Source: Modestobacter sp. | Lineage (GTDB): Bacteria > Actinomycetota > Actinomycetes > Mycobacteriales > Geodermatophilaceae | Length of the DNA: 5,604 bases | Direction: 5' to 3' | NCBI GenBank assembly: GCA_025965775.1 | Contig: JAOPWG010000478.1 | Coordinates: 1 to 5,604, forward strand | Part shown: positions 1 to 5,331 of the stretch, in pieces | Layout of the letters: every line of letters starts with the position of its first letter | Numbering within the stretch: position 1 is the first letter of the stretch | Translations under genes and position numbers: made by a program | The notes under the pieces: generated by a model | What the model saw: the letters and a program-made list of their open reading frames with translations, nothing else | Databases searched by the model: none | What the model was told of the DNA's origin: nothing

Positions 1-154
1 CGAACCGTGCATCGCGGCCTTCGCCGGGGACGGCGCCGCCCAGGTCGAGCTCACCGCCGTGCACCGCGCTGCGGCGACGGACTTCCCGGCCGGGATCAAG
101 CGGCTGGTCGCCGAACGCTTCGGCGTCTCATCGGTGACCCGCGTGGGCAGCTGA
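1..154 (+). CDS. DapA-like aldolase (dihydrodipicolinate synthase family), C-terminal end only
   Basis: The last 50 codons of a gene whose start lies left of the window; the reading frame begins at base 2 and ends in TGA at 152-154. The tail reads from EPCIAAFAGDGAAQVEL to SSVTRVGS. It matches the C-terminus of the DapA-like gene at 4565-5331 with only three amino-acid differences (T for A twice, K for E). The family is TIM-barrel Schiff-base aldolases, but the catalytic part is outside the window, so function is assigned only through the paralogue. Seven base differences separate the two tails, so this is a diverged copy and not an assembly duplicate. The frame is open here, but whether the whole upstream gene is intact cannot be seen. 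The gene converges on the L,D-transpeptidase at 285-1211. Confidence 0.8.
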   Translation, partial: EPCIAAFAGDGAAQVELTAVHRAAATDFPAGIKRLVAERFGVSSVTRVGS

Positions 155-169
155 GCTCCGCGGCCCACG
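142..169 (+). terminator. Possible terminator hairpin overlapping the DapA-like stop codon
   Basis: CGTGGGC at 142-148 is fully complementary to GCCCACG at 163-169, giving a 7-bp stem with a 14-base loop that includes the TGA stop. There is no T-tract, as is common for high-GC actinomycete terminators. In the second repeat copy the 3' arm reads GACCACG, so one pair is lost. The role is inferred. Confidence 0.3.
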
Positions 170-284
170 ACCGCCTCGGGCGCACGAGGATTCTGCAGCT
201 GCACCGAGGAGGCCGGAGCGTGGTTGCTCGAGGCACTGGCCGGCGGCCCCGGGCTCATGGAGCCTGGTGCTCCGACCGAGCCGC

Positions 285-1211
285 TCACCTGGGGGGCAGC
301 AGGCCGCCCCGCGAGTAGCTGGGCCAGTCGAGGCTCCAGTCGCTCCAGCCGTCGGTGACCGGGATGGTCTGGCTGGTGCCGGTGTGCACCCAGGTCACGG
401 GGTCCCCGATCAGCGACCAGTTGTAGTACCACTCGGCGTCGGCCGGGCGGAGGTTCGTGCAGCCGTGGGAGAGGTTCTGTTTCCCGATCTGGCCGTTCCA
501 GTAGGCGTCGTGGATGAACTCCCCGCTGTGGGTCACCCGCACCGACCAAGGCACCTCGATGTCGTAGGGCGGGTTCTCGCCGGGGTTGCTCTTCATCTCC
601 TGGGGGTTGGCCTTGGCCATCACGACCTTGGTCCCGAGGTATGTGGGCGTCGTCGCCTTGCCGAGCGACACCGGCACCGTTCGCACCGACCGGCCATCGG
701 AGCTGATCGTCATGGTGTCGACGCCAGGTGTGCCGTCGACGGTGGCCAGGTGCGCCGCACCGGTGCTCATGTCGAGGGTGACGTCGTTGCCGAACGTGAG
801 GCCGCGCCCGGCCCGCAGGCCCCTGATCGGCATCGACACGTGGACGGCGGCGTGCCCGGGCCAGTACTGCGCCGTCCGGTAGTGCGCCTCGATGCCGGCC
901 CCGGATCGGGACGGAGGCTCCCAGTACCAGGCCCCGCCGGCCGGCCTGCCGTTGACCGTCACGGTGACGGCCCGGTCGAATACGGTCGCGTCGGTGACCT
1001 TCTTGTCGAAGTAGGCGATGATCGGCATCCCCACGCCGTAGGTCCGGCCGTCGTTCTCGAAGAGGCTGACGTGCACCGGCGTCGATGACGCCGCGGGCGG
1101 GGCCGCGCTGGACGCGGAGCTGGCGATAGGGCTGCCCAGCACCTCGACGAACAATGCAGCGGCGGCGAGCAGCGGCAGGGCCCGTCGGGCGGCGCTCCGG
1201 TGTGCGTGCAT
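285..1211 (-). CDS. Secreted L,D-transpeptidase (Ig-like domain plus YkuD catalytic domain)
   Basis: A 308-residue enzyme predicted to form 3-3 (mDAP-mDAP) peptidoglycan cross-links outside the cytoplasmic membrane. Residues 1-30 look like a signal peptide: a basic start (HRSAARR) and a hydrophobic core (LPLLAAAALFVEVLG), with no lipobox cysteine. About 44-150 is an Ig-like domain containing YGVGMPIIAYFDK and GAWYWEPP, as in mycobacterial LdtMt2-type proteins. About 150-277 is the YkuD domain, with GEFIHDAYWN (catalytic His234) and SHGCTNLRPADAEW (nucleophile Cys251). The spacing fits the family HX(14-17)[S/T]HGCxN motif. The C-terminal TDGWSDWSLDW segment matches the Ldt C-terminal subdomain. 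The ATG at 1211 is preferred because GGGGGGA lies 3 bases upstream; an ATG at 1244 would add 11 residues before the signal peptide and lacks that site. All key residues are present. A diverged second copy lies at 5459-5604. Confidence 0.93.
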   Translation of the reverse strand: MHAHRSAARRALPLLAAAALFVEVLGSPIASSASSAAPPAASSTPVHVSLFENDGRTYGVGMPIIAYFDKKVTDATVFDRAVTVTVNGRPAGGAWYWEPPSRSGAGIEAHYRTAQYWPGHAAVHVSMPIRGLRAGRGLTFGNDVTLDMSTGAAHLATVDGTPGVDTMTISSDGRSVRTVPVSLGKATTPTYLGTKVVMAKANPQEMKSNPGENPPYDIEVPWSVRVTHSGEFIHDAYWNGQIGKQNLSHGCTNLRPADAEWYYNWSLIGDPVTWVHTGTSQTIPVTDGWSDWSLDWPSYSRGGLLPPR

Positions 1212-1453
1212 CTGTCCCCCCGGCTCTGGACCACCCGCTGGCATGTCTGTCCATGGAACCCCGTCGGCCGGACGCTGCCCAGTGGGCTGTGCGCGGGCAG
1301 GGCCTCAGCCGTCCGTCGATGACGCACCGCGATGCCGTCGGCCGCTCCCCGTGACCTGGTCGAGCCGAAGGGGGACGGATCCCTGCCGCCCCGGCCCTGG
1401 GGCCGCACATCGACCCGTCCGCCTACCTCGTCGCCGCGGCTTGACTGCCGGCC

Positions 1454-1474
1454 CCCGTCCCCGCTGGGGACGGG
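1454..1474. terminator. Perfect 9-bp hairpin with a 3-base loop
   Basis: CCCGTCCCC (1454-1462), loop GCT, GGGGACGGG (1466-1474) form an uninterrupted GC-rich stem. No T-tract follows on either strand. It could be a U-less actinomycete terminator or an attenuator, or the remnant of a lost gene's 3' end, since no gene ends nearby. The structure is certain; the function is not. Confidence 0.4.
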
Positions 1475-1573
1475 CCTCCGAGGCCGCGGCGGAGCGGCTC
1501 ACGGGCGCGCTCGAACGCCGCCGTGCCCGGCAGGCACCCCGAGCAGCCGGCTCCGCGACCAAAGGGCTCCGGT

Positions 1574-1596
1574 CTCCTCGCGGCACCGGCGAGGAG
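1574..1596. promoter_or_regulatory. Perfect 8-bp hairpin upstream of the sulfotransferase gene
   Basis: CTCCTCGC (1574-1581), a 7-base loop and GCGAGGAG (1589-1596) form a perfect stem about 70 bases before the sulfotransferase ATG. The 3' arm contains a Shine-Dalgarno-like GAGGAGG directly followed by ATG, but that frame encodes nothing recognisable. Possible leader structure; role unknown. Confidence 0.3.
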
Positions 1597-1633
1597 GATG
1601 TTCCCGGACCACAGCGACGGATCCGCCGCCACA

Positions 1634-1648
1634 TGTGCCGCCGGCACA
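1634..1648. promoter_or_regulatory. Operator-like dyad just before the sulfotransferase start
   Basis: TGTGCC, three bases, GGCACA is a perfect 15-base inverted repeat ending 16 bases before the sulfotransferase ATG. Its size suits a binding site for a dimeric repressor, or a small RNA hairpin beside the ribosome binding site. No regulator gene adjoins it, so this is only a candidate. Confidence 0.3.
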
Positions 1649-1664
1649 GGGGTAGGGACGGGAC

Positions 1665-2369
1665 ATGCTGCAGGTGATCGGCGCGGGGCTGCCGCGTACC
1701 GGGACGTCATCGACGAAGGCCGCGCTGGAACGGCTCGGCTTCGGCCCCTGCTACCACATGTTCGAGATCATCACGCACCCCGGTCACGTGGACCGGTGGC
1801 TACCGGCTGCCACCGGTCAGCCGCTGGACTGGGGCCGTGTGCTCGCCGGCTATCGGGCCACACAGGACTGGCCTGCCAGCCACTTCTGGCGTGAGCAGGC
1901 CGCGGCCTTCCCGGAGGCCAAGGTCGTCCTGACCGTGCGTGATCCGCACGGCTGGTTCGTCAGTTTCCGGTGGCTGATCGCCCGCGGGGCCGCCCTGAAC
2001 CACCGGGGACAGCTGTCGGGGCAGGCCGCCGGCATCATGGACGGGATGCGGCGGTTGACCCCCGTGATGGACACCATCGGCCGGTCGATGTTCGGTCCCG
2101 ACTGGCACTTCGGGATGGACATGACGGACGAAGAGGCGGCCGTGGCGGCGTTCCACCGGCACGCGGCGGCGGTCAGGGAGGTCCTGCCCGCTGATCGGCT
2201 CCTCGTCTTCGACGTCCGCGAAGGCTGGGGTCCCCTCTGCGACTTCCTCGGTGTCGAGCAGCCGGACGAGCCGTTCCCGCACCTCAACGACGCGCAGACC
2301 ATGCAGCGCAACATCGAGCAGATGATGGCCACGGGCCACGTCGTGTCGCCGTTCGAGGACACGCGCTGA
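1665..2369 (+). CDS. Sulfotransferase family protein (PAPS-dependent type)
   Basis: A 234-residue cytoplasmic P-loop protein of the sulfotransferase family found widely in actinomycetes; family members move a sulfuryl group from PAPS to an acceptor. The 5'-phosphosulfate-binding loop is GLPRTGTSSTKAAL (residues 8-21). The 3'-phosphate-binding segment is VVLTVRDPHGWFVSFR (about 87-102), with the expected Arg and Ser. The end has the typical block LLVFDVREGWGPLCDFLGV followed by EPFPHLND (about 179-209). The length is normal and no break is seen. ATG at 1665 follows a GGGACGGG stretch and gives the conserved N-terminus directly. It is followed after 29 bases by the NmrA-like gene and may be co-transcribed with it. 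The acceptor substrate cannot be deduced: no antibiotic, lipid or glycan pathway gene adjoins it, and several members of this subfamily have no assigned acceptor. Confidence 0.92.
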   Translation: MLQVIGAGLPRTGTSSTKAALERLGFGPCYHMFEIITHPGHVDRWLPAATGQPLDWGRVLAGYRATQDWPASHFWREQAAAFPEAKVVLTVRDPHGWFVSFRWLIARGAALNHRGQLSGQAAGIMDGMRRLTPVMDTIGRSMFGPDWHFGMDMTDEEAAVAAFHRHAAAVREVLPADRLLVFDVREGWGPLCDFLGVEQPDEPFPHLNDAQTMQRNIEQMMATGHVVSPFEDTR

Positions 2370-2387
2370 GCTCCCCGACCGGGTGTG

Positions 2388-2394
2388 AAGGAGG
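2388..2394 (+). promoter_or_regulatory. Strong ribosome binding site fixing a GTG start
   Basis: AAGGAGG lies 4 bases before GTG at 2399. It decides the start of the NmrA-like gene, whose protein then begins directly with the Rossmann strand MILVTGATG. Confidence 0.8.
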
Positions 2395-2398
2395 CATC

Positions 2399-2818
<420 letters not shown>

Positions 2819-2944
2819 GCAGCCAGACCACCATCCCGGCCCGCAGTGCCTGACCAGACTTGAAGATCACGCGGTAGCCGTCACACACCACGCCAGCGGA
2901 CTTGACCTCTTGAGGCCGCAGGAGAGCGAGCGCATGATCGAGGC

Positions 2945-3110
2945 GGGAACGACGCCGACACCGAAGGAACGGAGAGCCCGGGCCCGATCGAGCCGTACGA
3001 CGACGATCACGGTTCGGCGCAGCCGGTGGTCCTGGTCCACGGCTCCCCCGGACGTCGACGGGGGGACCTGGGGCCGGGTGTCCCGGGTAGGAGCCGACGA
3101 GCCGGGCACG
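2945..3110 (+). pseudogene. Probable alpha/beta-hydrolase relic (chloroperoxidase-like N-terminus)
   Basis: The frame through 2987 reads PIEPYDDDHGSAQPVVLVHGSP. This resembles the start of actinomycete alpha/beta-hydrolases of the non-haem haloperoxidase type, where an 'I-x-L-Y-Y-E-D-H-G-x-G-Q-P-V-V-L-I-H-G' pattern leads into the oxyanion-hole HG motif. Just after HGSP the likely continuation, DVDGGTWGRVSR, is in a different frame, so a frameshift near 3050 is likely. I see no nucleophile elbow (GxSxG), acid or catalytic histidine further on. There is no clear start codon or ribosome site. The call rests on a short motif and is tentative; the boundaries are approximate. Confidence 0.4.
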
Positions 3111-3413
3111 GCAGTCCGGCCGGCTGCCGGCGGGAACGGCATGACCGCCGACGGCGCACTGCCGACACGTGGCGTGCCGCGCCGCGCCGGACTCGGAGGG
3201 GTTCGGGGCTGCCCGGTCCGAGCACGCAGTCCGCGCCCCTGAGGAGGACTTCGACGTGGGAGTCAGCGTGCGATCCTGCCACGAGCCCCCGCCCACCGTG
3301 TCGCAGCAGGCGCGAGTCCGGTGAGCGTGGCCGGGCCGGCTCGTTGATGGTGAGCCGGCGGCGCTGCTCGGTCACGTCCGTGGCGATGGTGGCTGTCCAG
3401 GCGACGGTGCCCG

Positions 3414-3425
3414 CATGCATGCATG
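3414..3425. promoter_or_regulatory. 12-base perfect palindrome CATGCATGCATG
   Basis: CATGCATGCATG reads the same on both strands and is made of overlapping GCAT repeats, unusual in such GC-rich DNA. It lies about 60 bases before the small membrane-protein gene, where a promoter or operator would be expected. Role inferred from position only. Confidence 0.3.
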
Positions 3426-3432
3426 ACTGCTT

Positions 3433-3482
3433 GCGGAGGGGGAATCCCCGAGGGGCGGGTTCCTCCGCGCCTTCTCAGGAGG
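3433..3482 (+). promoter_or_regulatory. Leader with two competing hairpins at the ribosome binding site
   Basis: GCGGAGG (3433-3439) is complementary to CCTCCGC (3462-3468), a 7-bp stem enclosing a small GGGG-AAT-CCCC hairpin. The same CCTCC (3462-3466) can instead pair with GGAGG (3478-3482), which is the Shine-Dalgarno sequence of the gene at 3488. The two pairings exclude each other, as in translational attenuators. The upstream stem is longer, so the ribosome site would be free by default. The complementarity is visible; regulation is inferred. Confidence 0.4.
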
Positions 3483-3487
3483 TCATC

Positions 3488-3652
3488 ATGATCTTGCTGA
3501 TCGTCGCTGCTGTTTTCGTCGTCCTGTGGCTAGTGGGCTTCTTGGCCTTCCACGTCACGGTTTTCGCCATCCACCTGTTGCTGATCGCAGCGGTCATTGC
3601 CCTCATCGCCCACTTCGTCGTGGGTCGGCGATCTGGTCGAACTCGAGTCTGA
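3488..3652 (+). CDS. Small two-helix membrane protein (lmo0937-like)
   Basis: A 54-residue, almost wholly hydrophobic protein. Two membrane helices are evident: about residues 2-20 (ILLIVAAVFVVLWLVGFLA) and 25-45, followed by a short basic tail (GRRSGRTRV) that should stay in the cytoplasm. Size, layout and the 'LWLVGF' start resemble the lmo0937 family of small bacterial membrane proteins, some of which are stress-induced; the molecular role is unknown. The start is well supported: AGGAGG at 3477-3482 lies 5 bases before ATG 3488. It has its own structured leader and is followed after 7 bases by a strong terminator hairpin, so it looks like a single-gene transcription unit. Its base composition is less GC-rich than the neighbours, as hydrophobic codons would impose. 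Confidence 0.82.
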   Translation: MILLIVAAVFVVLWLVGFLAFHVTVFAIHLLLIAAVIALIAHFVVGRRSGRTRV

Positions 3653-3659
3653 ATCCCTC

Positions 3660-3708
3660 GCCAGGGGACGCCCGGGATTGTCTCTCTGCCCGGGTGTCCC
3701 GGCCTGGC
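3660..3708 (+). terminator. Strong terminator hairpin after the small membrane-protein gene
   Basis: GGGACGCCCGGG (3665-3676) pairs with CCCGGGTGTCCC (3689-3700) over 12 positions with one G-T wobble and a 12-base loop. The flanks GCCAG (3660-3664) and CTGGC (3704-3708) extend it by 5 bp across a 3-base bulge. It starts 7 bases after the TGA of the membrane-protein gene. There is no T-tract, as is usual in very GC-rich actinobacteria. Confidence 0.75.
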
Positions 3709-3780
3709 GCAGGCCAACACACTGGCCCATGCGGGCACCGAGGGGCAGGGCGCACGCGGTCGGTGAGGAGGCGCAGGCGC

Positions 3781-3960
3781 ATGACGGCCCAAGAGCCGAC
3801 CTCCCGGGCGGAAGTCGACACGATCGCCATGCTTTCGACCCGGGTACATCCCGGACTCCGCAAGCGTCTCAAGCGCTATTCCGTCGAGTCGGACAAGTCC
3901 ATGCAGGAGATCGTCGAAACGGCGATCACGCGCTATCTGGATGCCGAAGACCAAGCCTGA
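3781..3960 (+). CDS. Orphan ribbon-helix-helix (CopG/Arc-like) DNA-binding protein
   Basis: A 59-residue protein with a ribbon-helix-helix fold at residues 18-56: the strand MLSTRVHP, then helix A (LRKRLKRYSVESD), the turn KSMQ, and helix B (EIVETAITRYLDAEDQ). Such proteins dimerise through the strand and insert it into the DNA major groove; they act as plasmid or antitoxin repressors or as transcription regulators. The start at ATG 3781 is supported by GAGGAGG at 3765-3771, 9 bases upstream. A disordered, acidic N-terminus (about 16 residues) precedes the fold. No RelE- or PIN-type toxin follows: the next 600 bases hold only one doubtful ORF. Classing it as an antitoxin would therefore be unsupported, and an orphan regulator is the safer reading. 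It is separated from the membrane-protein gene by a strong terminator, so it is probably transcribed on its own. Confidence 0.82.
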   Translation: MTAQEPTSRAEVDTIAMLSTRVHPGLRKRLKRYSVESDKSMQEIVETAITRYLDAEDQA

Positions 3961-4019
3961 GCCTTGCACGGTGAAGCAGACCCGGCCGCCAGCCGCTTGC
4001 GAGCCCGGCCACGTGCCCG

Positions 4020-4304
4020 ATGAGCCTGGCGGCAGAACTGATCCGGATGACGCTGAGAGCCGTCCAGGCGGCCCAGCAGGATGGCGGTGCCAGCGGCCAG
4101 GGCAGCCGACACCGAGGACCGGATAGCCCGGACTCCCGCAGGCAGGAGACAGTGGCTGCCTCGAGGTCCACGACGCGTGCCCGGACGGTCATGGTCGGGC
4201 CCTCCACCGATCCCTGCCCCTCCGGGAGGGACGGCATCCCGGGAGCGGAGCTCGCCCGCCTCGGCTACGGCCGATACGCAGTGCCGGTCGAGCTCGACCG
4301 CTGA
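4020..4304 (+). CDS. Doubtful small ORF, unknown function
   Basis: An open frame of 94 residues with reasonably high third-position G/C. The second half (DGIPGAELARLGYGRYAVPVELDR) looks protein-like; the first half is Ser/Arg/Gln-rich and unconvincing. I do not recognise a family. The ATG at 4020 has no good ribosome site. In its favour, a hairpin that could terminate it lies 9 bases after the stop. It may be the remnant of a longer gene. Competing minus-strand frames over 3933-4313 look no better. Confidence 0.28.
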   Translation: MSLAAELIRMTLRAVQAAQQDGGASGQGSRHRGPDSPDSRRQETVAASRSTTRARTVMVGPSTDPCPSGRDGIPGAELARLGYGRYAVPVELDR

Positions 4305-4313
4305 CTGCGCCAC

Positions 4314-4337
4314 GGGCCCCCGACGAACGGGGTTCCC
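4314..4337 (+). terminator. Possible terminator hairpin
   Basis: CCCCG (4318-4322), loop ACGAA, CGGGG (4328-4332), with an outer GGG/CCC pairing at 4314-4316 and 4335-4337. It begins 9 bases after the stop of the doubtful ORF at 4020-4304. Short, without a T-tract. Confidence 0.3.
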
Positions 4338-4405
4338 TGCGAGGCGCCGCTCCGGGCGGTGGCCGCCCCGTACGCCGCTGCGCTATGGAACGCCGGAGTT
4401 CATGT

Positions 4406-4428
4406 CCCCACGGCTCGCCGTCGTGGGG
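4406..4428. other. 7-bp hairpin in the spacer
   Basis: CCCCACG (4406-4412) and CGTGGGG (4422-4428) form a perfect stem with a 9-base loop, about 140 bases before the DapA-like start. Could be a U-less terminator isolating that gene from upstream transcription; weak on its own. Confidence 0.28.
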
Positions 4429-4564
4429 GTTCCGTCGTCTCCGGGGACGGTGGCGGATTGGCCGAACAGCTCTGCTGCGGACGCCGTGGTCTCGGCCTCG
4501 TGTCGAGGGGGATACCCGGCCCGATTCGGGTCCGCCGGAGCGGCCATCCGAGCAGGATGGGTCC

Positions 4565-5331
4565 ATGCCACCGTTGTTCACCGGCGTCGGTGTCGCGCTG
4601 GTCATCCTCTTCCAGGACGATGGCGCCCTGGACGCTCCTGCGACCGCCGACCTGTCCGTCCGGCTGGTGGCCCTCGGCGTGCGAGCCGTGCTCGTGGCCG
4701 GGACCACCGGAGAGCCCTCGACTTGGCCCCGGTGGAGCGCAGCGCTCTGATCAGCGCCGTGCGCGCGGCGATCCCCGGCGACGTGCCGGTGATCGCCGGC
4801 ACCGGAGCCGCGACCGGACCACAGACTGCCGAGCTGACCGAGCGGGCCCTCGACGCGGGTGCCGACGCCGCCCTGGCGCTCTCGCCCCCCGGCGTCGCCG
4901 ATCCGCGCACGTACTACGACCGGGTCGCCAAGGCGGCGGCCGGTCGCCCGCTGCTGGCTTACCACTTCCCGTTCGCCTCCGGCCCCGGTATACCCGTGGA
5001 CCTGCTGCCCGACCTGCCGGTGTCCGGCCTCAAGGACTCATCCGGGGACGCCGACCGGCTGCTGGACGAGATCGGGGTCTTCCCCGGCGTTCTCTACACC
5101 GGCTCGGCGACGCTGCTGAGCATGTGGGGAGCGGTTGGCGCGGAAGGGGCACTGCTGGCCCTCGCGAACGCCGCGCCCGAACCGTGCATCGCGGCTTTCG
5201 CCGGGGACGGCGCCGCCCAGGTCGAGCTCGCCGCCGTGCACCGCGCTGCGGCGGCTGATTTCCCGGCCGGGATCGAACGGCTGGTCGCCGAACGCTTCGG
5301 CGTCTCATCGGTGACCCGCGTGGGCAGCTGA
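4565..5331 (+). pseudogene. DapA-like aldolase broken by a one-base frameshift
   Basis: A dihydrodipicolinate synthase / N-acetylneuraminate lyase family TIM-barrel aldolase. It starts at ATG 4565 (AGGA at 4554-4557) and runs to GTTGEPST, then leaves the frame at about 4722; the uncorrected frame stops at TGA 4748-4750. Adding one base there restores LAPVERSALI and the remaining 202 residues to TGA 5329-5331. The repaired protein is 255 residues, against about 290-300 for classical DapA. Family landmarks are present across the two frames: Thr47-Thr48 in GTTGE, Tyr133 in AYHFP, and the Schiff-base Lys157 in GLKDSSGD. No homopolymer or slippery run lies at the break, so programmed frameshifting is unlikely; mutation or sequencing error are the alternatives. 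Some family members cleave or condense pyruvate with other aldehydes, so lysine/DAP synthesis is not proven. It converges on the partial ldt at 5459-5604 and is a paralogue of the gene ending at 154. Confidence 0.82.

Larger units (their letters stand above)
1..430. repeat. Left copy of a long direct repeat (dapA-like tail plus ldt tail)
   Basis: This segment aligns end to end with 5178-5604 in the same orientation. By eye I count about 23 substitutions and two short gaps (2 bases near 183, 1 base near 250). The similarity reaches both window edges, so the real repeat is longer. Differences cluster in the intergenic part and the 3' ends of the two genes; the last 80-odd bases, inside the L,D-transpeptidase, are identical. 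It is a duplicated gene pair at a spacing of about 5.17 kb, not an insertion sequence: no transposase or terminal inverted repeat is visible. Confidence 0.93.
1212..1664. other. Gene-free divergent spacer between ldt and the sulfotransferase
   Basis: The open frames here are Arg/Pro/Gly-rich shadows with no recognisable family. The region separates two divergently transcribed genes, so it should hold both promoters, but I find no convincing -35/-10 pair. TTGACT at 1441 has nothing like a -10 element 17 bases downstream. It contains three perfect dyads, listed separately. Confidence 0.6.
2819..3487. other. Gene-poor stretch, probably degraded coding DNA
   Basis: No complete convincing gene is seen in these 670 bases. 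Forward frames are Arg-rich; the minus-strand frames across 2595-3420 are long but low in family-like sequence and lack a ribosome site. One stretch resembles the beginning of an alpha/beta-hydrolase (listed separately). The right end, from about 3414, holds a palindrome and hairpins before the small membrane-protein gene. Confidence 0.55.
4305..4564. other. Spacer before the DapA-like gene, nothing coding recognised
   Basis: Open frames cross this spacer but are Arg/Pro-rich with no family resemblance. Besides the hairpins at 4314-4337 and 4406-4428 I see no feature. The promoter of the DapA-like gene should lie here; no convincing -10/-35 pair was found. Confidence 0.5.

Noticed and set aside
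267..1088. Long forward open frame opposite the L,D-transpeptidase gene
   Set aside because: It is the antisense shadow of the ldt gene: Val/Gly/Arg/His-rich with no family signature, while the minus strand has signal peptide, Ig and YkuD motifs.
1380..1440. Possible gamma-carbonic-anhydrase-like fragment (PHIDPSAYLVAAA)
   Set aside because: Only a 13-residue resemblance, followed immediately by a stop; no hexapeptide repeats follow.
3007..3420. Minus-strand frame beginning MHAGTVAWTATIATDVTEQ
   Set aside because: The first 60 residues look somewhat protein-like, but there is no ribosome site, no family I recognise, and the rest is Arg/Pro-rich. A short translated search would settle it.
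3781..4304. Toxin-antitoxin pair formed by the RHH gene and the ORF at 4020
   Set aside because: The ORF has no toxin motif, no ribosome site and an unconvincing first half; the 59-base gap also argues against the usual overlap.
4081..5331. Single 416-residue forward protein
   Set aside because: The first 210 or so residues are Arg/Pro-rich readthrough of non-coding DNA. The real content is the C-terminal aldolase part, joined to the ATG at 4565 in another frame by a frameshift.
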